A DNA stretch of 61,905 nt from Flavobacteriales bacterium (GCA_947462255.1 CANHOA010000017.1:1-61905), one strand, 5' to 3'; numbered from the stretch's first letter, positions 1 to 9,764 are shown. Notes: generated by a model not told the origin, from the sequence alone. Program-made: numbers and translations.

Positions 1-3000
1 GAAGTAGCACCACTTATTGGCGAATACGCACCCGTTGAAGAAACGGAGTACCATTGGTAAGATGGAGTTCCCGTTCCACCGCTAAAGACAAAATTAAATG
101 CCGCAACTGAACCACCTTGACAAATGTTTTGAGCTGCCAGAGGCGGCGTTGTGATTATTGGATCGTTGATGACGGTGATCATTAATGTGTTCGAAACGCC
201 AGAACAAATTACATTTCCACCTAGGGTCGTTGTCACCAGTCGTCGAAACCAAATGGTGTCATTTTGTACTGGTGGGTCATACGTTGCACTCGTTGCATTT
301 ACAATATTTATCCAGGTGGAATTATCTAAGGATGATTGCCATTGATAAGCGATGCTTGCTCCATTATTGCTTGTTGCAGCCACAGAAGTGAAGGCCGCTG
401 GATCGCCGCCAACACAAATAGTTTGATTAGTTGCAACGGAGCCTACATTTAAAGTAACGACGGTAATTAAAATTGGAGCGGAAGTAGCACTGCATGGTAT
501 TCCATTAAGGGTACTGGTGGTTATTAACTGATACCAAGTATTTACGTTTAGTACAGGAGGATCATAAGAGGGAGTAATTTGCGATGTAATATTACTAAAC
601 CCTGTCGTTGATGAGCTTGTTGATGATTGCCATTGGTAGGTTAAAACACCCGAACCGGTTGGATTTGTTGCCACATCAATGAGCGCCGGATCTCCCCCTT
701 GACAAATCGTCTGGGCTGCTGAAATTGTTCCTGCAGAGATAGTGTTAACGGTGATAGTAACCATATTTGAAATTCCCTGACAGTTTACACCGTTGCTTAG
801 GTAGTTGACGATCCTTTGATAATAGATGGTGCTGTTTGTAACTGGAGGATCATAGCTAGAAAGTGTTGCACCACTAATATTGACCCATGGTCCGTTGGGA
901 GATGAAGAAGATTGCCACTGATAGGTGAGTGTTCCAATAGCACTTGGGCTTGTGCCAGTAAGATTTATGGGATTTCCACCAGCACAAATCGTTTGGTCGG
1001 AGGAAATGACGCCGGGAGAAATATAATTTAATAGGACGGTGATTGGCTGAGTAGCACCCACACAACCAGGTGCCACAGGTGGAGTAGAAGTGGGCGTGAC
1101 GCTGTAGCTGATCGTTTGTGAACTACTCGATTGATTCGTAAGAACATCTTGAATGCTGGATGTATTTTGCTGAGTAATTGATTCTCCGGTGACATTGACA
1201 TTATCAAGGGCAATCCAAGAAAAAGTGGATGCCATGTTGGTCTGGTTTTGCAAGTTAATATTCGTAGTGTAAGGAGACGAACAGCTGGTAATGTTAAGTG
1301 GTGTTAAAATTGGAATCGGATTCACAACAACCGTTTGTGTGCATAGGGCAGTACAGCTGGTAACGGATAAATTTGTAATTGTTCCTGCAGTAGGTGCGGT
1401 ACCGCCTGTTGCAGTATACGTAATTGAGGATGAAGTCACAGAGATTACTGTATAAATACCACCTGATCCTATACTGCCTCCCCCAACATTTGTCGCATAT
1501 ATTACCGATCCAACGGTAATTCCACTTGTTGAGCATAATCCAGAAATAGTAGAGGTCCATACGCCATTACCTGTAACTGTTGGTGAGCTTACTGTTCCTG
1601 ATATCGCACGATACAAGCCAGTTACAGTTCCTAACATTGGCATATTTCCTCCAGTAGCCGTATAATTTATTGAACTTGCAGTTGAACTTGTTACACTGTA
1701 AACTCCCCCAGTTCCTATACTGCCTGAACCATTTGTAGCCATAATAAAGGTTCCAGCCGGTATTCCTGTCGTTCCCGAAAGTCCACTTATTACGGCAGGC
1801 CAAGGACTATTTGCACCTGTAATTGAGGTGACAGTCGGACTTCCAGCTATCGGAGTAGAGCAAAATAATAATGTGTTGGAAAATGGAATAGTAGGCGCAG
1901 CCGGTTCCATAGGAATAACATTCAAACTAATCGTAAATACTTGAGGTGTTGTTGTATTATTTGTAAGTGTTATTGTCGGATTTTGAGTGCTCGGAGTAGT
2001 AATCACAGAACTTGTGTTGAGCCCTTGATTTGATACGGTCCAAACATAACCAAGGGGAACAGTACTTCCATTACATGATGGTGCGGTTGAGGTATTATTA
2101 GTACTTATCGTAAGAGGAGAACATCCACTAGTTGGATTTGTGGTAAATTGACAGGTGGCTGGATTGATAACGCAAATATTTCGAACCCTTGCCACTGATC
2201 CACAACTGTTGTAATAATATTGGGTAATGGTATAGTAGCCAGCGGTTAAAAAAGTAACATTCAACACTGGGCTACCATTACCTACCAAACTTCCATAGTT
2301 TGTATTATTAAAGCCAAGGGTTTGTGTACCGGGAATTGTAAAATTTGTTCCAAGTACACCACCGCTTATCGTCCAATAAAATTTCCCTTGTGCATTGCAA
2401 TTGTAAGGGGGGGAATTACCAATTACACTTCCCGAATTTCCAGTATTTGTTACTGTAATCGTTTGATTCACACAAATGGTTGAATCGCTCACAGTGAAAT
2501 TCGCAGAGGGCAAGGCATTCACCGTAATTGGAGAAACACTACTTGTCGTTTGACCACAGAGGTTTTGAGCAGTAACCTGGGCGTAAAATGTGTTATTTGG
2601 GAAGGAGCCATTGGCATAAACCATGCCGCAGGAAGTAGTATTATACGTGTGAGAAACCGGCGTTACTGCGAAGATGTTTTGAAATGAACTAGTCACTCCA
2701 GGAGCATCATTAAACGAAACAGAATAGGTTGTTCCCGGCGGATTTGTTTGACCAGATGGTGTTACAGGGTTTATACTAAAGTTAAGGGAATTTCCTGGAC
2801 ATAAACCGATAGAATTGTTTGTTCCTATAGAAACAAAGGGGTTTGAACCCGAATAAATATTTCCAGTGTAGGTCATCGTGCAACCTGAATAGGTGGCTGT
2901 AATGACAAAAATGTTATTCCCGTAATTGATGGTACCGGAAACTTGTGCCCCAAATGGTACAGGATTACTATTATTAATCGAAAACGTGTAAGTTACCCCA

Positions 3001-4313
3001 CTTGGATTACACGCGCCACCTAAACAATTTGGACTGATGTTATTATTCAAGATATTAATGTTTGTATTACTCAATCCTGCGCAAATAGCAATTGTATTCT
3101 GTCCGTTAATTACCTGAACATTGTAATATGTCCCGTTGAGTTCCACTGATGGAGGGTCAATATTAAAGTTGGACATGCTTATGTTTTGAGCATTAGAAGT
3201 AGTGCTGCACCCATTTAGAGTAGCAGTCACCGTAATAGCATAAGTACCAACGTTATTAAAAACAAAATTAGGGTTAGCTGTTGTTAAGCCTGTGCTTCCT
3301 CCAGATCCGGTTTGAGGACTAATACTCCATTGATAGCTTGTATTTGGTTGGGGAGTAAAGTTGGTAGGAATGTAACTGTTTCCTTGACAACCATTGGACG
3401 GCATAGAGAATGTTGGAACGGGTGGATTTACGTTGACCGTCGTGCTTAATTGATAGGTACAAATGGTATTTCCATTACTAACTATTGCCACAGATACATT
3501 ATAGGTGCCAGTTTTTATGGCGGTAACATTAGTAACGTTTGGGCTTGATGATGCACTAGTAAAATTGTTGGGCCCTGTCCAAGCATATGTTGCGCTTACT
3601 CCATTGGGTAGTGATGGATTGAATGTAAGAGATAGATTAGCAACTGAATTTAAATTAACGCATAGAGCATTGTTAATTGTTGGAGGATTAATGTTGGTTA
3701 TAGCAATGTTATTTGAATTACATGTATAGTCTACGCCATTTACAGTTAATGTGAATTCACGCCGGTAATATGTGGTCGTTTGAACTGGGGACGGACTATA
3801 CGTTGCATTCGTCTCATTCGTAATATTTGTCCATGGACCATTATTATTGCTAGCAGATTGCCATTGATAAGAATATGTGGTGTTTGGATAGTTAGTGGAA
3901 CCAGCATTGCTGCTTGTTAGTAAATTGGGAATAGAGCCATTACAAACGTATTGGTTTCCTGAAATGGTTCCCGGGTTAATATTATAAATTAGGAGGGTAT
4001 CTAATGCAAGGCAATTATTATTGTTGTTTGAAGATGTTACCTCGCAAATTACTACTTGAGGGTTCGGTGAATTATTGTTGAATTGAATAGTAATCGAATT
4101 ATTTCCATTTACGTTATTACCGTTTACAGTCCAATTATAGTTAGGGTTATTACCAAATCCAGAAACATTGTTAGCAGTAACTGGGGTGCTATTTATATTA
4201 TTACAAACATATTGATTTGGACCTAAACTTACGTTGCAATTTTGACCGTGGATATATGACCACCCGAAAAAGGTAATCAAAAAGAATAAAATATAAAATT
4301 GTTTTGATTTCAT
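1..4313 (-). CDS. Giant Ig/PKD-like repeat surface protein (C-terminus beyond window)
   Basis: An uninterrupted minus-strand reading frame opens at ATG 4313-4311 and runs through the left edge with no stop, giving 1437 visible codons. The first ~23 residues are a Sec signal peptide (MKSKQFYILFFLITFFG, then ...YIHGQ). The rest is a Thr/Asn/Ser/Gly-rich chain of Ig/PKD-like beta domains. The visible C-terminal third repeats a ~85-residue unit with the pattern TYQWQSS...W.NI..AT..TYDPPV....YY.R; an earlier stretch holds two ~80-residue copies around IYTVxSxTxSSIxYTATGG (about 1370-1850). Such Bacteroidota proteins are usually exported by T9SS and end in a gliding-motility-associated or sorting domain, which cannot be seen here. 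A TAACTTTG box lies 25 bp upstream. Role as adhesin or gliding surface protein is inferred. Confidence 0.85.
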   Translation of the reverse strand, partial: MKSKQFYILFFLITFFGWSYIHGQNCNVSLGPNQYVCNNINSTPVTANNVSGFGNNPNYNWTVNGNNVNGNNSITIQFNNNSPNPQVVICEVTSSNNNNNCLALDTLLIYNINPGTISGNQYVCNGSIPNLLTSSNAGSTNYPNTTYSYQWQSASNNNGPWTNITNETNATYSPSPVQTTTYYRREFTLTVNGVDYTCNSNNIAITNINPPTINNALCVNLNSVANLSLTFNPSLPNGVSATYAWTGPNNFTSASSSPNVTNVTAIKTGTYNVSVAIVSNGNTICTYQLSTTVNVNPPVPTFSMPSNGCQGNSYIPTNFTPQPNTSYQWSISPQTGSGGSTGLTTANPNFVFNNVGTYAITVTATLNGCSTTSNAQNISMSNFNIDPPSVELNGTYYNVQVINGQNTIAICAGLSNTNINILNNNISPNCLGGACNPSGVTYTFSINNSNPVPFGAQVSGTINYGNNIFVITATYSGCTMTYTGNIYSGSNPFVSIGTNNSIGLCPGNSLNFSINPVTPSGQTNPPGTTYSVSFNDAPGVTSSFQNIFAVTPVSHTYNTTSCGMVYANGSFPNNTFYAQVTAQNLCGQTTSSVSPITVNALPSANFTVSDSTICVNQTITVTNTGNSGSVIGNSPPYNCNAQGKFYWTISGGVLGTNFTIPGTQTLGFNNTNYGSLVGNGSPVLNVTFLTAGYYTITQYYYNSCGSVARVRNICVINPATCQFTTNPTSGCSPLTISTNNTSTAPSCNGSTVPLGYVWTVSNQGLNTSSVITTPSTQNPTITLTNNTTTPQVFTISLNVIPMEPAAPTIPFSNTLLFCSTPIAGSPTVTSITGANSPWPAVISGLSGTTGIPAGTFIMATNGSGSIGTGGVYSVTSSTASSINYTATGGNMPMLGTVTGLYRAISGTVSSPTVTGNGVWTSTISGLCSTSGITVGSVIYATNVGGGSIGSGGIYTVISVTSSSITYTATGGTAPTAGTITNLSVTSCTALCTQTVVVNPIPILTPLNITSCSSPYTTNINLQNQTNMASTFSWIALDNVNVTGESITQQNTSSIQDVLTNQSSSSQTISYSVTPTSTPPVAPGCVGATQPITVLLNYISPGVISSDQTICAGGNPINLTGTSPSAIGTLTYQWQSSSSPNGPWVNISGATLSSYDPPVTNSTIYYQRIVNYLSNGVNCQGISNMVTITVNTISAGTISAAQTICQGGDPALIDVATNPTGSGVLTYQWQSSTSSSTTGFSNITSQITPSYDPPVLNVNTWYQLITTSTLNGIPCSATSAPILITVVTLNVGSVATNQTICVGGDPAAFTSVAATSNNGASIAYQWQSSLDNSTWINIVNATSATYDPPVQNDTIWFRRLVTTTLGGNVICSGVSNTLMITVINDPIITTPPLAAQNICQGGSVAAFNFVFSGGTGTPSYQWYSVSSTGAYSPISGAT

Positions 4314-4337
4314 TATGAAAGCCTGTATTTTGGTAAC

Positions 4338-4345
4338 CAAAGTTA
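4338..4345 (-). promoter_or_regulatory. Bacteroidota -7 box for the giant surface protein
   Basis: TAACTTTG on the minus strand matches the Bacteroidota housekeeping -7 consensus TAnnTTTG exactly. It lies 24 bp upstream of the ATG of the giant gene. No clear TTTG -33 element is visible at the expected distance, so the call rests on the -7 box alone. Confidence 0.5.
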
Positions 4346-4718
4346 CGCATCATTTTGCATATAAAGGTTATAGTTTTATAGTATAAACCTGCTTTCACAA
4401 GTATTTCATTGCATTTCTTTTTCATTTCCGAAAAAAAAAATCGGTTTTTGAAAAATCTGCAATTATTAATTTTTTTCAAAAACATTCAAAAAATGCTAGA
4501 AAAAGACGTTTTTTGATAAAAAAAAAGAAGTTTTAAGTAAAATAAGCACATTTTTGGCATTTTTAAGAAAAGGAAAAATCGAAATTTGACGCGCTTAGGT
4601 TAAATAGGTTTAAGTACGAAATCCATACTTGATTTCTCCGTTTATTTTACTGCTAATGTTTTTTTTTAGCGCTCCCAGAAGGAAAAGAATCAATATTAAT
4701 TTGAAAATTTTCACACTA

Positions 4719-4736
4719 TTAAACTGAATAGTTTAA
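4719..4736. promoter_or_regulatory. Perfect inverted repeat overlapping the -7 region
   Basis: TTAAACT-GAAT-AGTTTAA: 7-bp perfect arms and a 4-nt spacer. It overlaps the first bases of a TAACTTTA -7-like box (4734-4741) that would serve the gene starting at 4768. A repressor operator is a reasonable inference; the regulator is unknown. Confidence 0.35.
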
Positions 4737-4767
4737 CTTTATAAACAAAGTTAATATAGCACCAAAT

Positions 4768-5466
4768 ATGAAAATAGCATCAGTATTAGGATATACTATA
4801 ATAGCTACAATCTTTCTTGCAATAACAAGTTGTAAGACTAATGAACCAAACAACATTTCTATCATAGAGGAAGGTGATTATAATGTTATTGTTATGAACA
4901 AGGAAGATATGAAGTTTGGTGTTTCTGAAGGTAAACCTGAAAATGCCGACTTCTACATTAACAGTAACTTTTTCAAAAATGAAGGTCCTATTGGTTTAGT
5001 TGTTGTCGATGGTATTCGTAAAAATAACCGCGTAAAAGGAGGTGGGTATTTTTATGTTAAAAAAGGAATTCCTTATGTCAGAGCAAAATCTTGTCCAAAA
5101 ATGACTGAATATGCATCCCAAACAATTTTATGGGCCATTGATAATGGACGAGTAAATGAAGATCTTTTAAAAAAATCGCATGCAAAGTTAGAAAGACATC
5201 GTACTATCATGGGTGAAAACGATCAAGGTCAAATTATGATTATTTCATCATCATCATATTTGTCTCTTTTAACAATTGAAGAAATTATCAATTTTGCGGT
5301 AGAAAAAGGCATGGTTGAGGGTATCTTGTTGGATGGGGGAACTTCTGTTGATTATAAATGTACAAACGGTGTGGAAAGTGCAGATTTTTCTTCTGTACCT
5401 GAAAACCTTAAGCCCACTTTTGGTATTACAAAGCCATTTACATATATCTATGGTAATTTAAATTAA
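4768..5466 (+). CDS. Phosphodiester glycosidase (NAGPA/DUF2233-like) lipoprotein
   Basis: A 232-residue protein with a lipoprotein signal (lipobox ITSC, Cys22). The remainder resembles the NAGPA/phosphodiester glycosidase domain: NSNFF near residues 65-69 (conserved Asn followed by FF), RHRTIMG near 143-149, and the family's LDGGTS signature at 188-193. These enzymes cleave sugar phosphodiesters such as GlcNAc-1-phosphodiesters, and in bacteria are usually tied to the envelope. The length suits a single domain. It is monocistronic, with 178 bp before the next gene and an inverted repeat at its promoter. Substrate cannot be told from sequence. Confidence 0.72.
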   Translation: MKIASVLGYTIIATIFLAITSCKTNEPNNISIIEEGDYNVIVMNKEDMKFGVSEGKPENADFYINSNFFKNEGPIGLVVVDGIRKNNRVKGGGYFYVKKGIPYVRAKSCPKMTEYASQTILWAIDNGRVNEDLLKKSHAKLERHRTIMGENDQGQIMIISSSSYLSLLTIEEIINFAVEKGMVEGILLDGGTSVDYKCTNGVESADFSSVPENLKPTFGITKPFTYIYGNLN

Positions 5467-5644
5467 AATTAAAAGGACAAAGAAAATAAGGTCAGACATT
5501 AATCGGGCAATAGCGTACTGAAATAAAAAACGCTTATTTTTACCCTCTTTGATTAGTATATCATTGGATTAATACTACTTTGCACTCCCAAACTCAAACC
5601 CTCAGCGCGTGAAAACTATTTATCCTTTTTTTTGTTTGTAAGTT

Positions 5645-6763
5645 ATGAACCAAAATTTCAAATCAGGTTTTATTTTTACCCCTTATCAAGCGCCTGAGCA
5701 ATCAAATTTTGAAAGGCTTTTCGAGATTTTTAGTGAATTAATTACGCACACCTCTGGTGATGTGGATGAAGCGTTAAATTGGTTTAAAATTTTAGACGAG
5801 GAATATAAATTGACAAATGACGAGTATACGCTGGATGATTTTTTGGAAGATCTAAAAAAGAAAGGCTATCTCAGGGAAGAAATTAAAGCTAAAGGTCCAG
5901 CGGCCTTAAAAATTACAGCAAAAACAGAACGTGCCCTTCGTAAAAATGCGATGCAACAGCTCTTTGGAAACATTAAAAAAAGTGGTTCTGGTAGTCATAA
6001 ATCAAAAAAAAGTGGTCAGGGCGATGAGTCAACAGGAGAATTTAGGAATTTCCAATTCGGAGATAGCATCGAACAAATATCAATTACTGAAAGCTTAAAA
6101 AATGCGCAAATCAATCATGGGATTGGTGAGTTTACCTTAGCTGAAGAGGACTTGATTATTGAAGATACGCACCATAAATCTCAAATGAGTACAGTGCTGA
6201 TGATCGATATTAGTCATAGTATGATTTTATATGGTGAAGATCGAATCACGCCTGCTAAAAAAGTGGCCATGGCTTTAGCAGAACTGATTACCACGCGCTA
6301 TCCTAAAGATACTTTGGATGTAATTGTATTCGGAAATGATGCTTGGCCAATAAAGATTAAAGATTTACCATACCTTCAAGTAGGGCCATATCATACCAAT
6401 ACGGTTGCAGGTTTGGCGCTAGCCATGGATATTTTAAGGCGAAAAAGAAATACCAATAAACAAATCTTTATGATCACAGATGGTAAGCCTAGCTGTGTTC
6501 GAATGCCAGACGGACAATATTATAAAAATAGCAACGGCTTGGATCAATTCATTGTCGATAAATGCTATACGATGGCAGCGCAAGCTAGAAAATTGCACAT
6601 TCCAATTACAACATTCATGATCGCACAAGACCCTTATCTTAAGTCTTTTATTGAAGAATTTACTAAATCAAATAAAGGAAAGGCTTTTTTTACCGGACTA
6701 AAAGGACTTGGAGAAATGATTTTTTACGATTATGAAAGCAACCGAAAAAAACGAATTAACTAA
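5645..6763 (+). CDS. VWA-domain protein, partner of the adjacent AAA+ ATPase
   Basis: 372 residues. The N-terminal ~110 residues are helical and acidic, then comes a Gly/Ser/Lys-rich linker (~111-130) and a von Willebrand A domain (~180-355). The metal-binding MIDAS motif is complete: DISHS at 188-192 and an Asp in ITDGKPS (D279). Pairs of a VWA protein and a MoxR/ChlI-type AAA+ ATPase act as metal-insertion or protein-remodelling machines; magnesium chelatase is the classic example. The next gene encodes such an ATPase and begins at or just after this stop, so the two are almost certainly co-translated. The real substrate is unknown; no tetrapyrrole genes are nearby. Confidence 0.85.
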   Translation: MNQNFKSGFIFTPYQAPEQSNFERLFEIFSELITHTSGDVDEALNWFKILDEEYKLTNDEYTLDDFLEDLKKKGYLREEIKAKGPAALKITAKTERALRKNAMQQLFGNIKKSGSGSHKSKKSGQGDESTGEFRNFQFGDSIEQISITESLKNAQINHGIGEFTLAEEDLIIEDTHHKSQMSTVLMIDISHSMILYGEDRITPAKKVAMALAELITTRYPKDTLDVIVFGNDAWPIKIKDLPYLQVGPYHTNTVAGLALAMDILRRKRNTNKQIFMITDGKPSCVRMPDGQYYKNSNGLDQFIVDKCYTMAAQARKLHIPITTFMIAQDPYLKSFIEEFTKSNKGKAFFTGLKGLGEMIFYDYESNRKKRIN

Positions 6764-6767
6764 TACT

Positions 6768-8228
6768 ATGAATACTACTTTAAAAACAATTGGCGACTTA
6801 AAAAAAGCAAAGTATGTTTCCAAATCTATTAAAACAGAATTAAGGGACAACTTGATTAAGGCTCTTCAGGCAGGTGAAAAAACATTTCAGGGAATGCATG
6901 GTTACGAACAATCTGTTATACCACAATTAGAGCGCGCCATCTTATCGAAACATAATATTAATTTATTGGGATTGAGAGGACAAGGAAAAACTAAAATCGC
7001 ACGGTTAATGATTCAGTTATTGGATGAATATATTCCAATTGTTGCAGGAAGTGAAATTAATGACGATCCCTTTGCTCCAATTAGTCGCTATGCGAAAGAT
7101 ATTATTCGTGAAAAAGGAGACGCAACTCCAATTGAATGGCTTCATAGGGATGATCGGTTTTTCGAAAAGTTAGCCACTCCTGATGTTACAATTGCCGACC
7201 TCATAGGTGATATTGATCCCATTAAAGCAGCAAATTTAAAACTCAGTTATGCAGATGATAGGGTCTTGCATTTTGGAATGATTCCGCGCGCAAATCGTTG
7301 TCTTTTCGTAATTAATGAATTACCAGATTTACAAGCGAGGATTCAAGTAGCACTCTTTAATATTTTGGAAGAAGGCGATATACAAATTCGTGGCTTTAAA
7401 TTAAGAATGGCCCTGGACCTTCAATTTGTATTTACTGCAAATCCAGAGGATTACACCAACAGGGGAAGTATTGTTACACCTCTTAAGGACCGCATCGGAT
7501 CGCAAATACTCACGCATTACGCATATGATTTATCGACTGCAAAACGGATCACTAAACAAGAAACAGAAAAATCGAGCAGTCGATCGATTGACGTTTATGT
7601 GCCGGAATTGGCAAGAGATTTACTTGAGCAAATTGCTTTTGAGGCTCGCGTGAGTGAATTTGTAGATCCTAAAAGTGGGGTGAGTGCGCGAATGAGCATT
7701 ACAGGTTATGAAAACCTAATTAGTACTGCTGAAAGGCGCTCGCTGCTGAATGGTGAATCACAAACATCAGTCCGATTTAGTGATCTAATGGGGATGATTC
7801 CATCGATTACCGGAAAGGTGGAGTTGGTGTATGAAGGCGAACAAGAAGGGAGTGATTTTGTGGCGAATCACCTGATAAGTGAAGCGACTAAAACCTTGTT
7901 TTTAATGCGTTTTCCGAAAATTGAAAAACTTAAAAAGCCAAATCAAATCACCGTTTATGATGCTGTATTAGATTGGTTTGTGCAAGCGGATAACATCGAG
8001 CTTTCTGATGAAGCCACAAATAAAGAGTATCAAAAGGTATTGTCAAGCTTAAAACCACTTGATGAATTATTACGCACGCATCAACCCGAGCTTGCTAAAG
8101 AGGATGTGAATTTCTTGAAAGAATTTATACTTTGGGCCTTAGTCGAACTCAAGCAGCTGTCAAAGAAGCGGACTGAAAAAGGCATCCTTTTCAATGATGT
8201 GTTCGATAGTTATATTAAAAGCATGTAG
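6768..8228 (+). CDS. MoxR/ChlI-type AAA+ ATPase
   Basis: Cytoplasmic AAA+ ATPase of the MoxR/magnesium-chelatase-I clade. I prefer the ATG at 6768, which starts 4 bp after the VWA stop and just before the conserved-looking MNTTLKTIGDLKKAKY segment; an ATG at 6732 would overlap the VWA gene by 32 bp. Counting from 6732, Walker A is GLRGQGKT (80-87) and the Walker B region is CLFVINELP (190-198), with Asn-Glu where Asp-Glu is usual. FTANPEDYTNRGSIVTPLKD (234-253) fits the sensor-1/arginine-finger region of this clade. The C-terminal ~200 residues form the helical lid. It probably remodels targets together with the VWA protein. Confidence 0.85.
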   Translation: MNTTLKTIGDLKKAKYVSKSIKTELRDNLIKALQAGEKTFQGMHGYEQSVIPQLERAILSKHNINLLGLRGQGKTKIARLMIQLLDEYIPIVAGSEINDDPFAPISRYAKDIIREKGDATPIEWLHRDDRFFEKLATPDVTIADLIGDIDPIKAANLKLSYADDRVLHFGMIPRANRCLFVINELPDLQARIQVALFNILEEGDIQIRGFKLRMALDLQFVFTANPEDYTNRGSIVTPLKDRIGSQILTHYAYDLSTAKRITKQETEKSSSRSIDVYVPELARDLLEQIAFEARVSEFVDPKSGVSARMSITGYENLISTAERRSLLNGESQTSVRFSDLMGMIPSITGKVELVYEGEQEGSDFVANHLISEATKTLFLMRFPKIEKLKKPNQITVYDAVLDWFVQADNIELSDEATNKEYQKVLSSLKPLDELLRTHQPELAKEDVNFLKEFILWALVELKQLSKKRTEKGILFNDVFDSYIKSM

Positions 8229-8262
8229 CTAATTAGTATGTGAGCCTTCATGGATTTCGGAA

Positions 8263-8691
8263 TTATTCGATTAATTCAATCTGCTCAATATTTTTTAATG
8301 CAATGTTGTAATAATTAAAATCATCATCATTCGGGTTTTCCTCCTCAATGATATTAATCGAGCAATCTTTTATCGGTATAGGTTCAAAATATAAACTGAA
8401 TACTTTCCAATCTTCATTGGTCTCAAATTCAAATATTTCAGGCGCAAATGGGATATTCCAAGTCTTTTTTAAGTGGTATCTTCTTTTTGTGCCACAAACT
8501 TCAATAAAGGTGTAGGGTGCAATTTTGATCCAGCCACCTTTGATATAAATCCAGGGTGCAGCATATCCAAAATCAATCCTCGTGTGTTCTGTACTTAGAA
8601 TAATTCTAAGGACAACAGGATTTTTGTTCTTTTGCTCGCTGGTTTGATGGTGAACGATATAATTAATTTTTTTACTGTTTGTCTTTTTCAT
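8263..8691 (-). CDS. Unknown family, paralogue of the gene at 9765
   Basis: 142 residues, no signal peptide, Lys-rich start, predicted mostly beta. I do not recognise a named family. It clearly resembles the protein at 9765-10241 across the divergent regulator: both have TRIDF.Y, GGWI, a Tyr/Phe-I..CG or ATG step, IP.AP, and an end of the form SI.IIE.E.P...FN.Y. The start overlaps the stop of the upstream WYL regulator gene by 4 bp (ATGA, 8688-8691), so the two are translationally coupled. The context suggests a partner or effector of the WYL regulator; function is not known. Confidence 0.7.
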   Translation of the reverse strand: MKKTNSKKINYIVHHQTSEQKNKNPVVLRIILSTEHTRIDFGYAAPWIYIKGGWIKIAPYTFIEVCGTKRRYHLKKTWNIPFAPEIFEFETNEDWKVFSLYFEPIPIKDCSINIIEEENPNDDDFNYYNIALKNIEQIELIE

Positions 8692-9674
8692 AGCGTTAGT
8701 TCATGAGTGTATTTTTTAAACCATAGGGGCGATTGCACGCGTACATTATTCCCTTGTGCAAGGATGTAGCGAGCGAGTTCATCTGATGCGATAAGCGAGA
8801 AGGAAATAGTTGAAGAACCAGAGTTGTTCTTTTTGATTACTTGGCTTTCATGAATGGGATAAGCCTGAAAATAGTGTGTACCTATTTTACTTACACTAAT
8901 CGTTATCAATTCTTTTTGAGCACCTGGAATTGGATATACACCATATACATCGTTTAGATAAGTGTCAATAAGTTCTTTTGGACTGACCTTAAATGGTTTT
9001 TTTATTTTTAAAGGATCACTGATTCTATCTATTCCAAACGTTCTAATGCAATTATGTGTTTCTGAAAAACCAATAATGTACCAGCGATTATCAAACTCTT
9101 TAATTAAAAACCCATGCAGGTAGGTATGCTTGAAGGTGCGCTTCGTATATGAAAAATGTATAATTGAAAGCGGAATTCGTTCTTTACAAGCGGAATACAA
9201 AATGTCGAAATTCTCCAGACCTCTAGATGCTGGTGGAATCATGGTTTGTAGCACTGGCTTTCTATCATCATCTGATACCCTGCTTTCAACCGTCGCAGAT
9301 AGAAGTTTTTCAACTGCATGGTTAAATTGGCTGCTAATACGCGAACTACCAATGCAGCGAATCAAATCAACTGCTTCACGTATCGTATCAATATCCTCTT
9401 GCTTAAGCGCAATTCCCGAAAGGGAATAATTTGGTTCGGTGTACTCATATCCTTTATTGGTGTAGCAATACCGAATGGGAGCATCAAATCCGTCAGGATA
9501 AGGCAGTCGCATATTTGCTAAGTCTTTCTGAATGGTTTCCCTAGATGGTTCGAAATCTAGTTTTTCTATACATTGATCTATTATATCTTCCATTGTTGGG
9601 TAACTACGCATGGTATTTCGGAGTAGCCCATCAATGATTCTGTACCTTCGGACAGCGCTTTTACTTAAGTTCAT
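8688..9674 (-). CDS. WYL-domain transcriptional regulator
   Basis: 328 residues: an N-terminal winged-helix DNA-binding region (~1-75, including FEPSRETIQKDLANMR) and a WYL domain (~150-225) with the signature RWYIIGF (197-203) and TFGIDRI (212-218), then a WCX-like C-terminal extension. WYL domains sense nucleic-acid or nucleotide ligands and often regulate defence or DNA-damage loci. It is transcribed divergently from the 9765 gene, with a short inverted repeat (CGTAT-N5-ATACG) in the shared 90-bp promoter, and is followed by a coupled gene of the same unknown family as that target. Autoregulation and control of the divergent operon are inferred. Confidence 0.88.
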   Translation of the reverse strand: MNLSKSAVRRYRIIDGLLRNTMRSYPTMEDIIDQCIEKLDFEPSRETIQKDLANMRLPYPDGFDAPIRYCYTNKGYEYTEPNYSLSGIALKQEDIDTIREAVDLIRCIGSSRISSQFNHAVEKLLSATVESRVSDDDRKPVLQTMIPPASRGLENFDILYSACKERIPLSIIHFSYTKRTFKHTYLHGFLIKEFDNRWYIIGFSETHNCIRTFGIDRISDPLKIKKPFKVSPKELIDTYLNDVYGVYPIPGAQKELITISVSKIGTHYFQAYPIHESQVIKKNNSGSSTISFSLIASDELARYILAQGNNVRVQSPLWFKKYTHELTL

Positions 9675-9712
9675 GGTTTTTTTTTTGTAAATATATTACT
9701 TTATTTTAACTC

Positions 9713-9727
9713 CGTATACAAAATACG
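9713..9727. promoter_or_regulatory. Inverted repeat in the WYL divergent promoter
   Basis: CGTAT-ACAAA-ATACG lies between the divergent WYL gene and the 9765 gene. Two copies of ATACG also occur upstream of the DnaA-like gene (11779-11783 and 11792-11796). The shared pentamer near two promoters of one block is the only evidence for an operator. Confidence 0.35.
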
Positions 9728-9764
9728 TATGATTTATTTTATTTTGTATTCTAAACTTAAAACA

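Larger units (their letters stand above)
4314..4767. other. Divergent intergenic region, 454 bp, very A/T-rich
   Basis: No gene is seen between the giant surface protein and the phosphodiester-glycosidase lipoprotein. The centre has several runs of 8-10 A or T. The left end carries the -7 box of the giant gene, and the right end an inverted repeat (4719-4736) and a near-consensus -7 box (TAACTTTA, 4734-4741) for the rightward gene. Confidence 0.6.

Noticed and set aside
3505..3729. 74-codon plus-strand frame
   Set aside because: It lies wholly antisense to the giant surface-protein gene, which has an intact frame, signal peptide and repeat pattern.
6732..6767. Upstream ATG for the MoxR-type ATPase
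   Set aside because: It gives an extra 12 polar residues and a 32-bp overlap with the VWA gene; the ATG at 6768 precedes the conserved-looking part. It remains possible.
5645..8228. VWA plus MoxR pair as a ternary defence system or magnesium chelatase
   Set aside because: No tetrapyrrole genes and no defence partners adjoin the pair, and similar pairs are common in Bacteroidota genomes. I leave it as a conserved remodelling pair of unknown target.
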